A stretch of DNA of 64,000 bases from Flagellimonas sp. S3867 (GCF_014698935.1 NZ_JACVMN010000003.1:186001-250000), one strand, 5' to 3'; positions 16,986 to 26,732 are shown, counted from the first letter of the stretch. Translations and numbers: made by a program. Notes: generated by a model not told the origin, from the letters alone.

Positions 16986-17585
16986 CCAGTATTTTAGGGT
17001 AATCAACTGAGAACAAAACCCTATTAAAAACCCTATCAACAACTCAACCCTACTATGAGCCTTAAGATACAATCTGGAAGTGGCCACAAGTCCGGTGAGT
17101 AGGGTAAAAATGCTTATGGCCAAGGTAATATTGATTTCAAAATGGATGCTCAAACCAATCATGAACATCAACAAGCTTCCCATTCCCATAAGATGAATAC
17201 TGGTCTTAAATTTTATGAATAAGAGAATTAAAGCAGCCCCTGTTGCGGTCAATAAACCTGTGAAAAAGTAAAATAATTCGTGCACGTAATTGTTAGGAAT
17301 CACTTTGTACAGAATCATCAACAATAAGACACAACTGATATACAGAGGATATTTTCGTTCTTTTATAGTAGGTAAAAAAATAGAACTGATAACACCAAGG
17401 TTTTTAAGAATCAGAAAAAAAATGATGGGAATAATTACCGTAAGAATAAAGATGGGAAGAACATTGCCGCTCTGAATCTCTAGCGAGCTTGCCTTTGGAG
17501 TTACCAAAAAATAAAATACCGTTCCTCCAATGGGAATAAACAAAGGGTGAAAAATATAAGAGATGATGTTAAGGAAGTGGCGCAT
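16980..17585 (-). CDS. PAP2-like integral membrane protein
   Basis: This 201-residue protein has about six hydrophobic segments across its length. The final part reads LVATSRLYLKAHSRVELLIG, resembling the last PAP2 phosphatase motif (SRxxLxAHxxxEVxxG), but the earlier catalytic motifs KxxxxxxRP and PSGH are not evident, so catalysis is doubtful. Its start overlaps the rpoN stop by 1 base, indicating cotranscription with rpoN and asnS. Its end overlaps the convergent PorT-like gene by 6 bases. Function unknown. Confidence 0.7.
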   Translation of the reverse strand: MRHFLNIISYIFHPLFIPIGGTVFYFLVTPKASSLEIQSGNVLPIFILTVIIPIIFFLILKNLGVISSIFLPTIKERKYPLYISCVLLLMILYKVIPNNYVHELFYFFTGLLTATGAALILLFIKFKTSIHLMGMGSLLMFMIGLSIHFEINITLAISIFTLLTGLVATSRLYLKAHSRVELLIGFLIGFCSQLITLKYWL

Positions 17586-19042
17586 TAGATTTGCTTTCTA
17601 AGCCTGGCAACTGGTATTCCCAATTGTTCCCTATACTTGGCCACAGTACGACGGGCAATAGGGTATCCACGTTCTTTTAGTATCTTGGCCAATTTATCAT
17701 CAGTAAGTGGTTTTTTCTTTTCTTCCTCACCGATAACATTTTCCAATATTTTTTTAATTTCCTTGGTCGAAACATCCTCTCCCTGCTCATTTTTCATGGA
17801 CTCCGAGAAGTATTCCTTAATGAGTTTGGTGCCGTAGGGAGTATCCACATATTTGCTGTTGGCAACCCTTGAAACTGTTGAAACGTCCATATGAATCTGG
17901 TCGGCAATATCTTTTAAGATCATGGGCCGAAGCATTCGCTCATCACCACTCAAAAAATAATCTTTTTGGTAGTTCATAATAGCGTTCATGGTAATGAATA
18001 AGGTCTGCTGCCGTTGTTTAATGGCATCTATAAACCATTTTGCCGCATCCAGCTTCTGTTTAATGAACAAAACAGTATCTTTTTGGGACTTTGATTTCTC
18101 CTTGGAACTTTTATAGCCTTGCAACATATTATTGTATTCCTTGGAAACATGGAGCTCGGGTGCATTTCTTCCGTTTAGGGTGAGTTCCAGTTCGCCCTCA
18201 ACAATTCTAATGGAGAAATCGGGCACAATATGCTCAATAATTCTTGTGTTTCCAGCGTAAGAACCACCGGGTTTGGGATTTAACCTTTCAATCTCTGAAA
18301 TGGCATCTTTTAGCTCTTCTTCGCCAATATGGTGCTTCTGCAATAATTTGGAATAATGCTTTTTGGTGAATTGATCAAAGGATTTTTCCAATATCGCAAT
18401 GGCCAGTTCTATAGAAGGCGTTTTCTCTTTTCGTTTCAATTGAAGTATTAAACACTCATCCAAAGAACGAGTGGCAACCCCTGGGGGATCTAAAGCCTGA
18501 ACGGTTTTGAGAACATCCTTTATTTTGGCTTCCTCTACATAAATATTCTGGGTAAAGGCAAGATCGTCCATGATGTCGGTCAATGGCCTGCGTATGTAAC
18601 CACTTTCATCCACACTGCCCACCAAAAACTCTGCAATGGCCCATTCCTCATCATCCAAATAAACGGTATTGAGCTGATTGATCAAATATTGGTTAAAAGA
18701 CATCCCAGCCGCATAGGGAATACTTTTTTCATCATCATCTGGGCTATAGTTGCTCGTTTGGGTTCTGTAATCAGGAATCTCATCGTCACTCAGATAGTCA
18801 TCAATGTTGATTTCCTCAGCGGAAATACTTTCGCTATCTGCGGCATCATCATAATCGTCTTCATACCCATCCTCAATGGTATCATTTTCGGCCTTCCCAC
18901 TTTCCAATGCGGGGTTTTCCTCCAACTCCTGTTTCAGTCGCTGTTCAAAAGCCTGTGTGGGCAATTGAATCAACTTCATCAACTGAATCTGCTGTGGAGA
19001 CAGTTTTTGGGAAAGCTTAAACTGTAAATGTTGTTTTAGCAT
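17585..19042 (-). CDS. rpoN: RNA polymerase sigma-54 factor
   Basis: This 485-residue protein has the three sigma-54 regions: an N-terminal activator-interaction region (LSQKLSPQQIQLMKLIQLPT ... ELEENPALE), an acidic linker (about residues 55-110, rich in Asp and Glu), a core-binding domain, and the C-terminal DNA-binding region with the RpoN box ARRTVAKYRE at residues 463-472. It directs polymerase to -24/-12 promoters and needs an AAA+ activator; none is encoded in the window. asnS lies 46 bases upstream and a PAP2-like gene is coupled downstream. Confidence 0.97.
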   Translation of the reverse strand: MLKQHLQFKLSQKLSPQQIQLMKLIQLPTQAFEQRLKQELEENPALESGKAENDTIEDGYEDDYDDAADSESISAEEINIDDYLSDDEIPDYRTQTSNYSPDDDEKSIPYAAGMSFNQYLINQLNTVYLDDEEWAIAEFLVGSVDESGYIRRPLTDIMDDLAFTQNIYVEEAKIKDVLKTVQALDPPGVATRSLDECLILQLKRKEKTPSIELAIAILEKSFDQFTKKHYSKLLQKHHIGEEELKDAISEIERLNPKPGGSYAGNTRIIEHIVPDFSIRIVEGELELTLNGRNAPELHVSKEYNNMLQGYKSSKEKSKSQKDTVLFIKQKLDAAKWFIDAIKQRQQTLFITMNAIMNYQKDYFLSGDERMLRPMILKDIADQIHMDVSTVSRVANSKYVDTPYGTKLIKEYFSESMKNEQGEDVSTKEIKKILENVIGEEEKKKPLTDDKLAKILKERGYPIARRTVAKYREQLGIPVARLRKQI

Positions 19043-19088
19043 GAGGATTGATTTGCAATCTTCCTTCTTATAAATTTAAGAATTCAAT

Positions 19089-20522
19089 TTAAAACTCTGC
19101 GTTCTGCGGAGTTCTTGGGTATGGTATTACATCTCTTATATTACCCATTCCGGTGGCAAACTGTACCATACGCTCAAATCCGAGTCCAAATCCACTATGG
19201 ACAGCGGTTCCAAATCGACGAAGATCTAAATACCACCATAGTTCCTTTTCATCGATATCCAGGTCCTTGATTTTCTGTTGCAACACTTCTAACCGTTCTT
19301 CACGCTGAGATCCACCAGCGATTTCACCAATTCCGGGAAACAATACGTCCATGGCCCTAACCGTTTTTCCATCTTCGTTCAATCGCATATAAAATGCTTT
19401 GATATTCGCTGGATAATCAAAAAGAATTACGGGACATTTAAAATGTTTCTCCACTAAAAAGCGTTCATGTTCACTTTGTAGGTCGGCTCCCCATTCGTTA
19501 ATAAGAAACTGGAATTTCTTCTTTTTATTGGGCTTACTGTTCTTTAATATATCGATAGCTTCGGTGTAGGAGACCCGTTTAAAATTATTGTCAACCACAA
19601 ATTTCAACTTTTCAATAAGGGACATGTCCGAACGCTCATTTTGGGGTTTGGTTTTTTCCTCATCCAAAAGACGTTTTTCTAGAAATTGAAGATCATCTTC
19701 ACAATGGTCCAAAACATATTGAGCTATCGATTTAATGAAATCTTCTGCCAAATCCATGTTGGCATCAAGATCATTAAAGGCCACTTCAGGTTCTACCATC
19801 CAAAATTCGGCTAGATGTCTGGAGGTATTGGAGTTCTCTGCCCTAAATGTGGGGCCAAATGTATACACTTTACCTAATCCCATGGCATAGGTCTCTGCTT
19901 CCAATTGCCCTGAAACGGTTAGATTGGTTTCTTTTCCAAAGAAATCTTCGGTATAATCTACTTCGTTATTGGCATTCAACGTAGGACTCTTTGGGTCCAA
20001 AGTGCTTACTCTGAACATTTCGCCTGCGCCTTCTGCATCGGAACCCGTTACAATTGGGGCATGCATATAATAGAATCCGTTTTGCTGAAAATAGTTGTGT
20101 ATGGCAAAAGCCAAAGTGGACCGGACCCGCATCACTGCTGAAAAGGTATTGGTGCGTACTCTAAGGTGTGCTTTTTCCCGCAAAAACTCCAAAGAGTGTT
20201 TTTTGGGTTGAATTGGATAGGTTTCCGGATCTGCGGCTCCATGAACAAAAACGTCAGTAGCTTGAATTTCAATGTTCTGTCCTCTTCCTTGACTTTCTAC
20301 CAGTGTGCCGGTAACTTTCAAAGCTGCTCCGGTTGATACTTGCTTTAGCAAATCTTCATCAAAATTTTCAAAATCGACAACGCATTGCAAATTGTGAATG
20401 GTAGAACCGTCATTCAACGCAATAAATCTATTGCTTCGGAAGGTTTTCACCCATCCGTTCACTTCTACATTTTCTCCTACTGGTTGCTTTTTAAGCAATT
20501 CTTTTATGGAATAAGAGCTCAT
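19089..20522 (-). CDS. asnS: Asparaginyl-tRNA synthetase
   Basis: This 477-residue class IIb synthetase has an OB-fold anticodon-binding domain at the N-terminus (VEVNGWVKTFRSNRFIALNDG, residues 18-38), motif 2 in TFRAENSNTSRHLAEFWMVE and motif 3 in GLGFERMVQFATGMGNIRD. The insertion before motif 3 and the PYPRTPQ ending separate AsnRS from AspRS. It charges tRNA-Asn in the cytoplasm. It probably leads the asnS-rpoN-PAP2 unit. Confidence 0.97.
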   Translation of the reverse strand: MSSYSIKELLKKQPVGENVEVNGWVKTFRSNRFIALNDGSTIHNLQCVVDFENFDEDLLKQVSTGAALKVTGTLVESQGRGQNIEIQATDVFVHGAADPETYPIQPKKHSLEFLREKAHLRVRTNTFSAVMRVRSTLAFAIHNYFQQNGFYYMHAPIVTGSDAEGAGEMFRVSTLDPKSPTLNANNEVDYTEDFFGKETNLTVSGQLEAETYAMGLGKVYTFGPTFRAENSNTSRHLAEFWMVEPEVAFNDLDANMDLAEDFIKSIAQYVLDHCEDDLQFLEKRLLDEEKTKPQNERSDMSLIEKLKFVVDNNFKRVSYTEAIDILKNSKPNKKKKFQFLINEWGADLQSEHERFLVEKHFKCPVILFDYPANIKAFYMRLNEDGKTVRAMDVLFPGIGEIAGGSQREERLEVLQQKIKDLDIDEKELWWYLDLRRFGTAVHSGFGLGFERMVQFATGMGNIRDVIPYPRTPQNAEF

Positions 20523-20612
20523 TTTAATTTGTCCTGAAATTAAGCGGTAAAGATAGCTTTTTGATGAAATATGAAGGCAATACCAAGGGTATATTTATAC
20601 CTGATCAAAGTA

Positions 20613-23009
20613 CTATTTGTCTTTGATATTGTCCTCTTCTTTGGGTAAAATATCGATTTGTGGTTTTTTGAGGACTTGTTTGTTGGCAATATTGCGTTCC
20701 AATGAAAGGAGCAGGGAAGGCAACAAAATTAAATTTGCCAACATTGCAAAAAGTAATGTTGCAGAGACCAATCCTCCCAAAGCTTTGGTGCCACCAAAAC
20801 TTGAAATGATAAAAACCGAGAATCCAAAGAAAAGCACAATGGAAGTATAGAACATGCTCACCCCTGTTTCACGGAGTGCGGCATAAACCGATCTTTTAAT
20901 ATGCCATTTATGTGTGGCCAGTTCTTGCCTGTATTTCGCTAAAAAGTGTATGGTGTCATCCACAGAGATGCCAAAGGCGATACTAAATACCAGGATAGTG
21001 GAAGGTTTTATGGGAACTCCCAAATATCCCATTAACCCGGCAGTGATTACCAAGGGTAAAAGGTTGGGCACAAGTGAAATGATGATCATTCGGAACGAAC
21101 GGAACAGATAGGCCATAAATAAGGAAATCAAACCAATGGCCAGTGCGAGTGAGAGCATCAGATTTTTTACTAAATACTTGGTTCCTTTTAGGAAAAGCAG
21201 GGCCTTGCCGGTCATAAATACATTAAATCTTTCGGAAGGGAAAATTTTTGCAATGGCCTGTTGCATGTCCTGTTCAATTTCTTCCATACGGTCAATCTTT
21301 ACATCGCGCATAAAAGTAGTTACCCGGGCAGTTTGGCCAGTGCTGTCAACAAAACTTTCCAAAAGATCACCATCATTTTCCGATTTTCGAACAACATCCA
21401 TAATAAAGGTGTTCTCTTGGGAAGTGGGCAGTTGATAATATTTAGGAATCCCGTTGTAAAAGGCTTGTTTGGAATATTTGACCAGATTGACCAATGATAC
21501 GGGTTTTGAGAGCTCTGGTGTCTCCTCGATTATTGCGCCCAAACGATCCATTTTTTTCAAGGTGGCAGGTTTTGAAGCACCATTTTTACGTTTGGTGTCA
21601 ACCACAATTTCCATGGGCATTATACCATCGAATTCCTCCTCAAAAAAGCGGATATCCTTAAAATAATGGGTGTTTTTGGGCAGGTCTTCAATCCGACTTC
21701 CTGTAATTTCGATTTGATAGATGCCTATAATACTTAAAATCAGAATTACTACAGAAGTAATATAAACTCCGATTCTATGGTGTCTTACCATACGTTCCAT
21801 CCAATTCACAAAAAGGTCGATCCATTTTTTGTTCAAATGTTTTAGATGCTTCGTTTTTGGAAGCGGCATAAAACTGTAGAGAATAGGAATTATCAATAAT
21901 GATAGAATAAAAATGCACAAGATGTTGACCGAGGCTACAATACCAAACTCTCGTAGGAGGTCGCTATCCAAAATTATAAATGTTGCGAATCCTGAGGCCG
22001 TAGTAATATTGGTCATTAATGTGGCATTTCCAATTTTAGAAATGACTCGCTGCAATGAAAGGGCTTGGTTTCCATGTTTTTTGACCTCTTGTTGATATTT
22101 GTTGATCAAGAAAACACAGTTGGGAATTCCAATTACAATAATCAAAGGTGGAATCAAAGCTGTTAGAATGGTAATTTCAAATTGAAACAATCCCAAAATG
22201 CCTAAGGCCCACATCACTCCAATTATGACTACGCACATGGAAATCAGAGTGGCTCTGAAGCTCCGGAAAAAGAAAAAGAAAATAATTGATGTTACCAGTA
22301 GGGCCGCACCAACAAATAGCCCAATCTCATCTACAATGGACTTGGCATTCCAAGTTCGAATATAGGGCATGCCGGAAACATGGACATCGAGATTGGTCTC
22401 TTCTTCGAAGTTCTTGACCAAATCGGCAAGATCGTTCAAAATAAACTCATTTCGAACGGTGGTGTTCATAATATCCTTATCTATATAAGCAATGGTCTGG
22501 AGGGTTCCACTTTCTGCATTATAGATAAGATTATCATAGAACGGAAGTTCATTAAAAAGGTGGTTCTTGAGCTGATCCACTTCGTTTTTGGTCTTTGGAG
22601 CTTTATCAATAAAGGGTACCATAACAAAAGCTTGTTGCTCATCGTCTTTAACCAATACTTTTAGGTTTTCCGTAGATACCACAAAATCTATTTCAGGAAA
22701 AGCTTCTAACTGTTTGCTCAATTTATTCCAACGATTGAACTTGCTGGGAGTGAACAAAGAGGAATCGCGGACACCAAGTACTATGGCATTGCCTTCTTCG
22801 CCAAAAATGTTCTTAAATGTATTGTATTGAATTGTGGCGGGATGATCATCAGGAAGTATGTTGGCCTCGGTATTGGAAAACCGCATATGTTTCCATTGAA
22901 GACCTAAAAAAACCGTACATGCGGCAACGCAAAGTAGGATAAGAATTCTATTTCTTAAAATTATGCGAGCGACCTTTGGCCAAAATCCTTTAGTAAGCTT
23001 AGCTACCAT
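20613..23009 (-). CDS. RND superfamily exporter (MMPL type)
   Basis: This 798-residue protein has the duplicated MMPL/RND layout: helix 1 (about residues 17-36), a large periplasmic loop, five helices (LVTSIIFFFFFRSFRATLIS onward), a second single helix and loop, then a final five-helix block (LALAIGLISLFMAYLF onward). GISVDDTIHFLAKYR near residue 700 is the charged helix-4 motif. Such transporters export lipids, hopanoids or similar hydrophobic cargo using the proton gradient; cargo here is unknown. It lies between asnS and frr, with its own probable -7 element. Confidence 0.9.
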   Translation of the reverse strand: MVAKLTKGFWPKVARIILRNRILILLCVAACTVFLGLQWKHMRFSNTEANILPDDHPATIQYNTFKNIFGEEGNAIVLGVRDSSLFTPSKFNRWNKLSKQLEAFPEIDFVVSTENLKVLVKDDEQQAFVMVPFIDKAPKTKNEVDQLKNHLFNELPFYDNLIYNAESGTLQTIAYIDKDIMNTTVRNEFILNDLADLVKNFEEETNLDVHVSGMPYIRTWNAKSIVDEIGLFVGAALLVTSIIFFFFFRSFRATLISMCVVIIGVMWALGILGLFQFEITILTALIPPLIIVIGIPNCVFLINKYQQEVKKHGNQALSLQRVISKIGNATLMTNITTASGFATFIILDSDLLREFGIVASVNILCIFILSLLIIPILYSFMPLPKTKHLKHLNKKWIDLFVNWMERMVRHHRIGVYITSVVILILSIIGIYQIEITGSRIEDLPKNTHYFKDIRFFEEEFDGIMPMEIVVDTKRKNGASKPATLKKMDRLGAIIEETPELSKPVSLVNLVKYSKQAFYNGIPKYYQLPTSQENTFIMDVVRKSENDGDLLESFVDSTGQTARVTTFMRDVKIDRMEEIEQDMQQAIAKIFPSERFNVFMTGKALLFLKGTKYLVKNLMLSLALAIGLISLFMAYLFRSFRMIIISLVPNLLPLVITAGLMGYLGVPIKPSTILVFSIAFGISVDDTIHFLAKYRQELATHKWHIKRSVYAALRETGVSMFYTSIVLFFGFSVFIISSFGGTKALGGLVSATLLFAMLANLILLPSLLLSLERNIANKQVLKKPQIDILPKEEDNIKDK

Positions 23010-23026
23010 ACCGGTTTTATTGGGCG

Positions 23027-23034
23027 CAAAGGTA
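23027..23034 (-). promoter_or_regulatory. Probable -7 element of the MMPL exporter promoter
   Basis: On the minus strand TACCTTTG matches TAnnTTTG exactly, 18 bases upstream of the start codon. No TTG is present at the usual -33 spacing. Confidence 0.45.
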
Positions 23035-23084
23035 GAAAATGATCGGTTGTGTTCCTAGGGAAAGCAAATTGATCTATTGAAAGG

Positions 23085-23639
23085 TTAAACCTTCATTATT
23101 TCTGTTTCCTTAACCTCTAAGATTGAATCGACTTTATTGCTGTAAGTGTCAGTAAGTTCTTGGATGTCAACTTCTGCATTCTTCTGACGATCTTCGGATA
23201 TTTCAAGTGCTTTGAGATCCTTATTGGCTTCTTGTCGGGCACTTCGAATACTTACTTTGGCGTCTTCTGCTTCCGATTTTGCTTGTTTTACCAATTGAAT
23301 TCTTCGCTCTTCTGTTAATGGGGGAACATTAATGATGATCATTTCCCCATTATTCATCGGATTGAATCCTAAATTGGAATTCATGATGGCCGTTTCGATA
23401 TCTGGAAGGATATTTTTCTCCCAAGGTTGCACCGAAATGGTTCTGGCATCTGGCGTGTTGATGTTGGAAACCTGAGACAGTGGAGTCACTGAACCGTAAT
23501 ATTCTATCATAACGGTTGACAACATAACAGGACTTGCTTTTCCTGCTCGAATTTTCACCAAAGCCTTTTCGAGATGGGAAATACTACCTTCCATACTTTC
23601 TTTGGTACTATCTAGTATAAAGCTTACTTCTTCTTCCAT
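23085..23639 (-). CDS. frr: Ribosome recycling factor
   Basis: This 184-residue protein has normal RRF length and conserved stretches: LVKIRAGKASPVML near residue 30 (domain I, including the ribosome-contacting Arg), YYGSVTPLSQVSNI in domain II, and LTEERRIQLVKQAK and SIRSARQEANKDLK in the returning helices. With EF-G it splits the ribosome after termination. It follows pyrH by 42 bases, an arrangement conserved in most bacteria. Confidence 0.97.
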   Translation of the reverse strand: MEEEVSFILDSTKESMEGSISHLEKALVKIRAGKASPVMLSTVMIEYYGSVTPLSQVSNINTPDARTISVQPWEKNILPDIETAIMNSNLGFNPMNNGEMIIINVPPLTEERRIQLVKQAKSEAEDAKVSIRSARQEANKDLKALEISEDRQKNAEVDIQELTDTYSNKVDSILEVKETEIMKV

Positions 23640-23681
23640 AATTTTAAAACTTTATTTGCTGCAATCAAACTATATGCCAAC

Positions 23682-24389
23682 TTAAACATTGACAACGGTT
23701 CCTATATTTTCGCCTGAAACTATTTTCATAAGATTTCCTCTTGTGTTCATGTCAAAAACAACAATGGGAAGTTCGTTTTCTTGACTTAGCGTAAACGCTG
23801 TGGTATCCATTACCTTAAGTCCTTTTGAAAGCACATCGTTAAAGGAAATACTGTCAAATTTGGTGGCTGTTTTATCTTTTTCAGGGTCAGAGGTGTATAT
23901 GCCGTCGACCCGGGTTCCTTTTAGGATAACATCTGCCTTTACTTCAATCGCTCGTAGTACGGCGGCGGAATCTGTTGTGAAATATGGGTTTCCGGTACCA
24001 CCACCAAAAATTACAACTCTACCTTTTTCCAAATGACGAATGGCTCTTCGACGAATAAAGGGCTCTGCAACTTCATTGATTTTAATGGCTGATTGTAATC
24101 TTGTTTCAACTCCTTGTAGCTCCAAGGCACTTTGTAATGCCAGACCATTGATTACTGTGGCCAGCATGCCCATATGATCTCCTTGTACACGATCCATACC
24201 TTGACTGGCACCGGAAAGTCCTCTAAAAATATTACCCCCTCCGATTACAATCGCGACCTCAATGCCTTTTTCAATTACGGCCTTGATATCTTCGGCATAT
24301 TCCGAAAGTCTATGGGCGTCAATTCCGTATTGTTGTTCGCCCATTAAGGCTTCTCCACTTAACTTTAATAAAATTCTTTTGTATTGCAT
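23682..24389 (-). CDS. pyrH: UMP kinase
   Basis: From the ATG at 24389 the protein has 235 residues, the normal UMP kinase length, and begins [18 protein letters not shown] longer frame from 24413 is rejected because the likely -7 element at 24411-24418 overlaps it. Visible motifs are GGGNIFRG (phosphate loop), [15 protein letters not shown] and the C-terminal [14 protein letters not shown]. The enzyme phosphorylates UMP to UDP and is typically hexameric. It forms a unit with frr. Confidence 0.96.
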   Translation of the reverse strand: MQYKRILLKLSGEALMGEQQYGIDAHRLSEYAEDIKAVIEKGIEVAIVIGGGNIFRGLSGASQGMDRVQGDHMGMLATVINGLALQSALELQGVETRLQSAIKINEVAEPFIRRRAIRHLEKGRVVIFGGGTGNPYFTTDSAAVLRAIEVKADVILKGTRVDGIYTSDPEKDKTATKFDSISFNDVLSKGLKVMDTTAFTLSQENELPIVVFDMNTRGNLMKIVSGENIGTVVNV

Positions 24390-24410
24390 TGAGATATGTT
24401 GAAGTCCGGA

Positions 24411-24418
24411 CAAAAATA
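24411..24418 (-). promoter_or_regulatory. Probable -7 element of the pyrH-frr promoter
   Basis: Minus-strand TATTTTTG matches TAnnTTTG. Transcription would start near 24404, which supports the pyrH start at 24389 and excludes the upstream ATG at 24413. A well-spaced -33 TTG was not seen. Confidence 0.45.
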
Positions 24419-24479
24419 ATCAAAATTATTTACGACTGAATGCCTGTATTCAAGATGATTTTGAAGAATATATGAACAA

Positions 24480-24511
24480 AAAAAACCATCCCTTAAAGGA
24501 TGGTTTTTTAT
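24480..24511 (-). terminator. Terminator after tsf
   Basis: AAAAACCATCC and GGATGGTTTTT flank a 6-base loop. On the minus strand it follows the tsf stop by about 20 bases. Flanking A and T runs make it symmetrical. Confidence 0.9.
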
Positions 24512-24530
24512 TGTTTTGATTTGCTTGTTG

Positions 24531-25355
24531 TTATCCCAAAGCAACTCTTGAGAATCCTGTAACTTCCAGATTAGAATCCACAGATTTCACATATTGGGTA
24601 ACATTTTGCTTGCTGTCTTTGATAAAAGCTTGATTAACCAAAGTATTGTCCTTAAAGAAACGCTTTAGCTTTCCTTTGGCAATATTATCCAGCATTGCTT
24701 CTGGCTTACCTTCTTGACGTAATTGGTCTTTGGCAATCTCAATTTCTTTGTCAATAACCGATTGATCAACACCTTCTTCATTCAAGGCAACCGGATTCAT
24801 GGCGGCAGCTTGCATTGCAACATCCTTAGCGACAGTGGCAGCACCATCAACGGCAGCTGATAAACCAACTAAAGTGGCAATTTTGTTTCCGGCGTGAATA
24901 TATGATCCTACAAAAGGAGCGTTCAATTTTTCAAAACCTCCGATTTCAATTTTTTCACCAATTACTCCGGTTTGCTCGGTAAGTTTTTCTGCAACTGTCA
25001 GCCCATTGAACGAAGCGGCTAGAAAAGCATCTTTGTTGTCAAAGCCTAGAGCAAGTTCGGCCAAATCGTTCGCAAGTGTTATAAAGCTCTCATTTTTGGC
25101 TACAAAATCTGTTTCACAATTCAATGAGATGATAACTCCAGTAGAATTGTCAGCATTTACTTTTGCGATAGCAGCACCTTCAGAGGAATCTCTATCCGCT
25201 CTTTTAGCAGCTACTTTCTGACCCTTTTTCCTAAGGATTTCAATTGCCTTATCAAAATCACCATCAGCCTCAACCAAAGCATTTTTGCAATCCATCATGC
25301 CAGCTCCGGTACTCTTTCTTAATTTATTTACTTCTGCGGCGGTAATCTTTGCCAT
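24531..25355 (-). CDS. tsf: Translation elongation factor Ts
   Basis: This 274-residue protein has the EF-Ts UBA-like N-terminal domain (VNKLRKSTGAGMMDCKNALV, residues 9-28) and the key core segments NCETDFVAKNESF, which carries the TDFV residues that open the EF-Tu nucleotide site, and VAMQAAAMNPVAL. The end has the usual QNVTQYVK segment. It promotes GDP release from EF-Tu. It follows rpsB by 70 bases in the classic rpsB-tsf order. Confidence 0.97.
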   Translation of the reverse strand: MAKITAAEVNKLRKSTGAGMMDCKNALVEADGDFDKAIEILRKKGQKVAAKRADRDSSEGAAIAKVNADNSTGVIISLNCETDFVAKNESFITLANDLAELALGFDNKDAFLAASFNGLTVAEKLTEQTGVIGEKIEIGGFEKLNAPFVGSYIHAGNKIATLVGLSAAVDGAATVAKDVAMQAAAMNPVALNEEGVDQSVIDKEIEIAKDQLRQEGKPEAMLDNIAKGKLKRFFKDNTLVNQAFIKDSKQNVTQYVKSVDSNLEVTGFSRVALG

Positions 25356-25425
25356 TTTTTCTCTATTTAAATATTTGTATAAAGTAAAACACCCAAAGAG
25401 TGTTTTGTTTTAAATCAGGGTTGGT

Positions 25426-26586
25426 TTACTCAACTCCACCTTTGGCGTTTTCTTGCCATTCTTTTAGTTCATCCCAATTTCCATCAGCAGCCATTTGAGC
25501 TTGCTTTGGCCAAGAGGTAGGATCCAAATGAGCCATTCTTGAACTCGCCTCGGTCAAGGTTTCTTTAATTTTTTCTGGGTCAGCTTTTGCCAATTTTGCA
25601 AAAGTATCTATCCCACTGTTCACCAATGCTTCAGCAGCTTTTGGTCCAGCACCTTCAATTTTGGTCAAATCATCGGCTTTGGCAGCTTTTGCTTTAGCGG
25701 GCTTAGGTGTTTCCTTTTTTGGTTCATCCTTGACCTCTGCAACGGCTTCTTTCTTGGCGGCAGGTTCCTTAGCAGCTGTTTTTGGCTTTTCCTCAGCAGT
25801 AGGCTTTTCGGCTACCGGCGCTGCTTCTGCTTTAGCGGGTGCTTCTTTTGCAGGAGCTTCTTTGGTTTCAGCGGCTTTTTCTTCTTGTTTTTCGCTCTTA
25901 CGTTCGGCTAGGCCTTCAGCTACAGCTTGGGTAACTTCCGTCATGATGGCTTCAATGGATTTACCAGCATCGTCATTTGCAGGAATCACATAGTCAATTG
26001 GTCTAGGGTCAGAGTTGGTATCCACCATTGCAAAAATTGGAATTTTCAATTTTTGGGCCTCTTTTACCGCAATATGCTCGCGCATGGTATCCACGATAAA
26101 GATGGCACCTGGCAAACGGGTCATGTCTGCAATGGAACCTAAGTTTTTCTCCAACTTGGCACGCAAACGATCAACTTGCAATCTTTCTTTTTTGGAAAGG
26201 GTGTTGAATGTACCATCCTTTTTCATACGATCGATAGCAGCCATTTTCTTAACAGCTTTACGAATGGTAACAAAGTTGGTCAACATACCACCTGGCCATC
26301 TTTCAGTGATGTAGGGCATGTTTACATTGGATACTTTTTCTGCAACAATATCCTTTGCTTGTTTTTTTGTAGCTACAAAAAGAATTTTTCTTCCAGATGC
26401 AGCAATTTTTTTGAGAGCCTCGTTGGCCTCTTCAATTTTTGCTACAGTTTTGTAGAGATTGATTACGTGTATTCCGTTACGCTCCATGTAGATGTAAGGA
26501 GACATGTTCGGGTTCCACTTTCTTGTTAGGTGTCCAAAATGTACACCTGCTTCTAGTAAGTCTTTGACTTCAATTTTACTTGCCAT
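25426..26586 (-). CDS. rpsB: Ribosomal protein S2 with long C-terminal extension ending in a helix-hairpin-helix-like module
   Basis: Residues 1 to about 230 are ordinary S2 (LLEAGVHFGHLTRKWNPNM, TKKQAKDIV, ERWPGGMLTNF, IFAMVDTNSDPRPIDYVIPANDD), part of the 30S subunit. The protein then continues to 386 residues, where E. coli S2 has about 241. The extra part is an Ala/Lys/Glu/Pro-rich linker (about 230-304) followed by an 82-residue domain (305-386) starting DDLTKIEGAGPKAAEALVNS, which resembles a helix-hairpin-helix. A similar domain ends the ActC protein in this window. There is no frameshift or internal stop. It heads the rpsB-tsf unit. Confidence 0.97.
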   Translation of the reverse strand: MASKIEVKDLLEAGVHFGHLTRKWNPNMSPYIYMERNGIHVINLYKTVAKIEEANEALKKIAASGRKILFVATKKQAKDIVAEKVSNVNMPYITERWPGGMLTNFVTIRKAVKKMAAIDRMKKDGTFNTLSKKERLQVDRLRAKLEKNLGSIADMTRLPGAIFIVDTMREHIAVKEAQKLKIPIFAMVDTNSDPRPIDYVIPANDDAGKSIEAIMTEVTQAVAEGLAERKSEKQEEKAAETKEAPAKEAPAKAEAAPVAEKPTAEEKPKTAAKEPAAKKEAVAEVKDEPKKETPKPAKAKAAKADDLTKIEGAGPKAAEALVNSGIDTFAKLAKADPEKIKETLTEASSRMAHLDPTSWPKQAQMAADGNWDELKEWQENAKGGVE

Positions 26587-26732
26587 TTTCTTGTAATTAG
26601 TTTACGTTCCGTTGTATTAGCAATGGATTGGTGGTTGCAAACTTTGCGCGCCCTACCCATTTAGATGCTAAACTAAATTCCAAAAAGTCGATTTTTTGCT
26701 CTTTGGAACAACGACAACTTGGTTAAAAATTT

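Noticed and set aside
24390..24413. A longer pyrH start at 24413
   Set aside because: It overlaps the probable -7 element and adds residues not expected in UMP kinases.
25386..25410. Hairpin between rpsB and tsf as a terminator
   Set aside because: The stem AAAACAC / GTGTTTT is short and A/T-rich, and rpsB-tsf is normally cotranscribed; at most it attenuates.
25661..25993. An Ala/Ser/Phe-rich frame opposite the S2 extension
   Set aside because: Its composition is the mirror of the Ala/Lys/Glu-rich linker codons and nothing supports expression.
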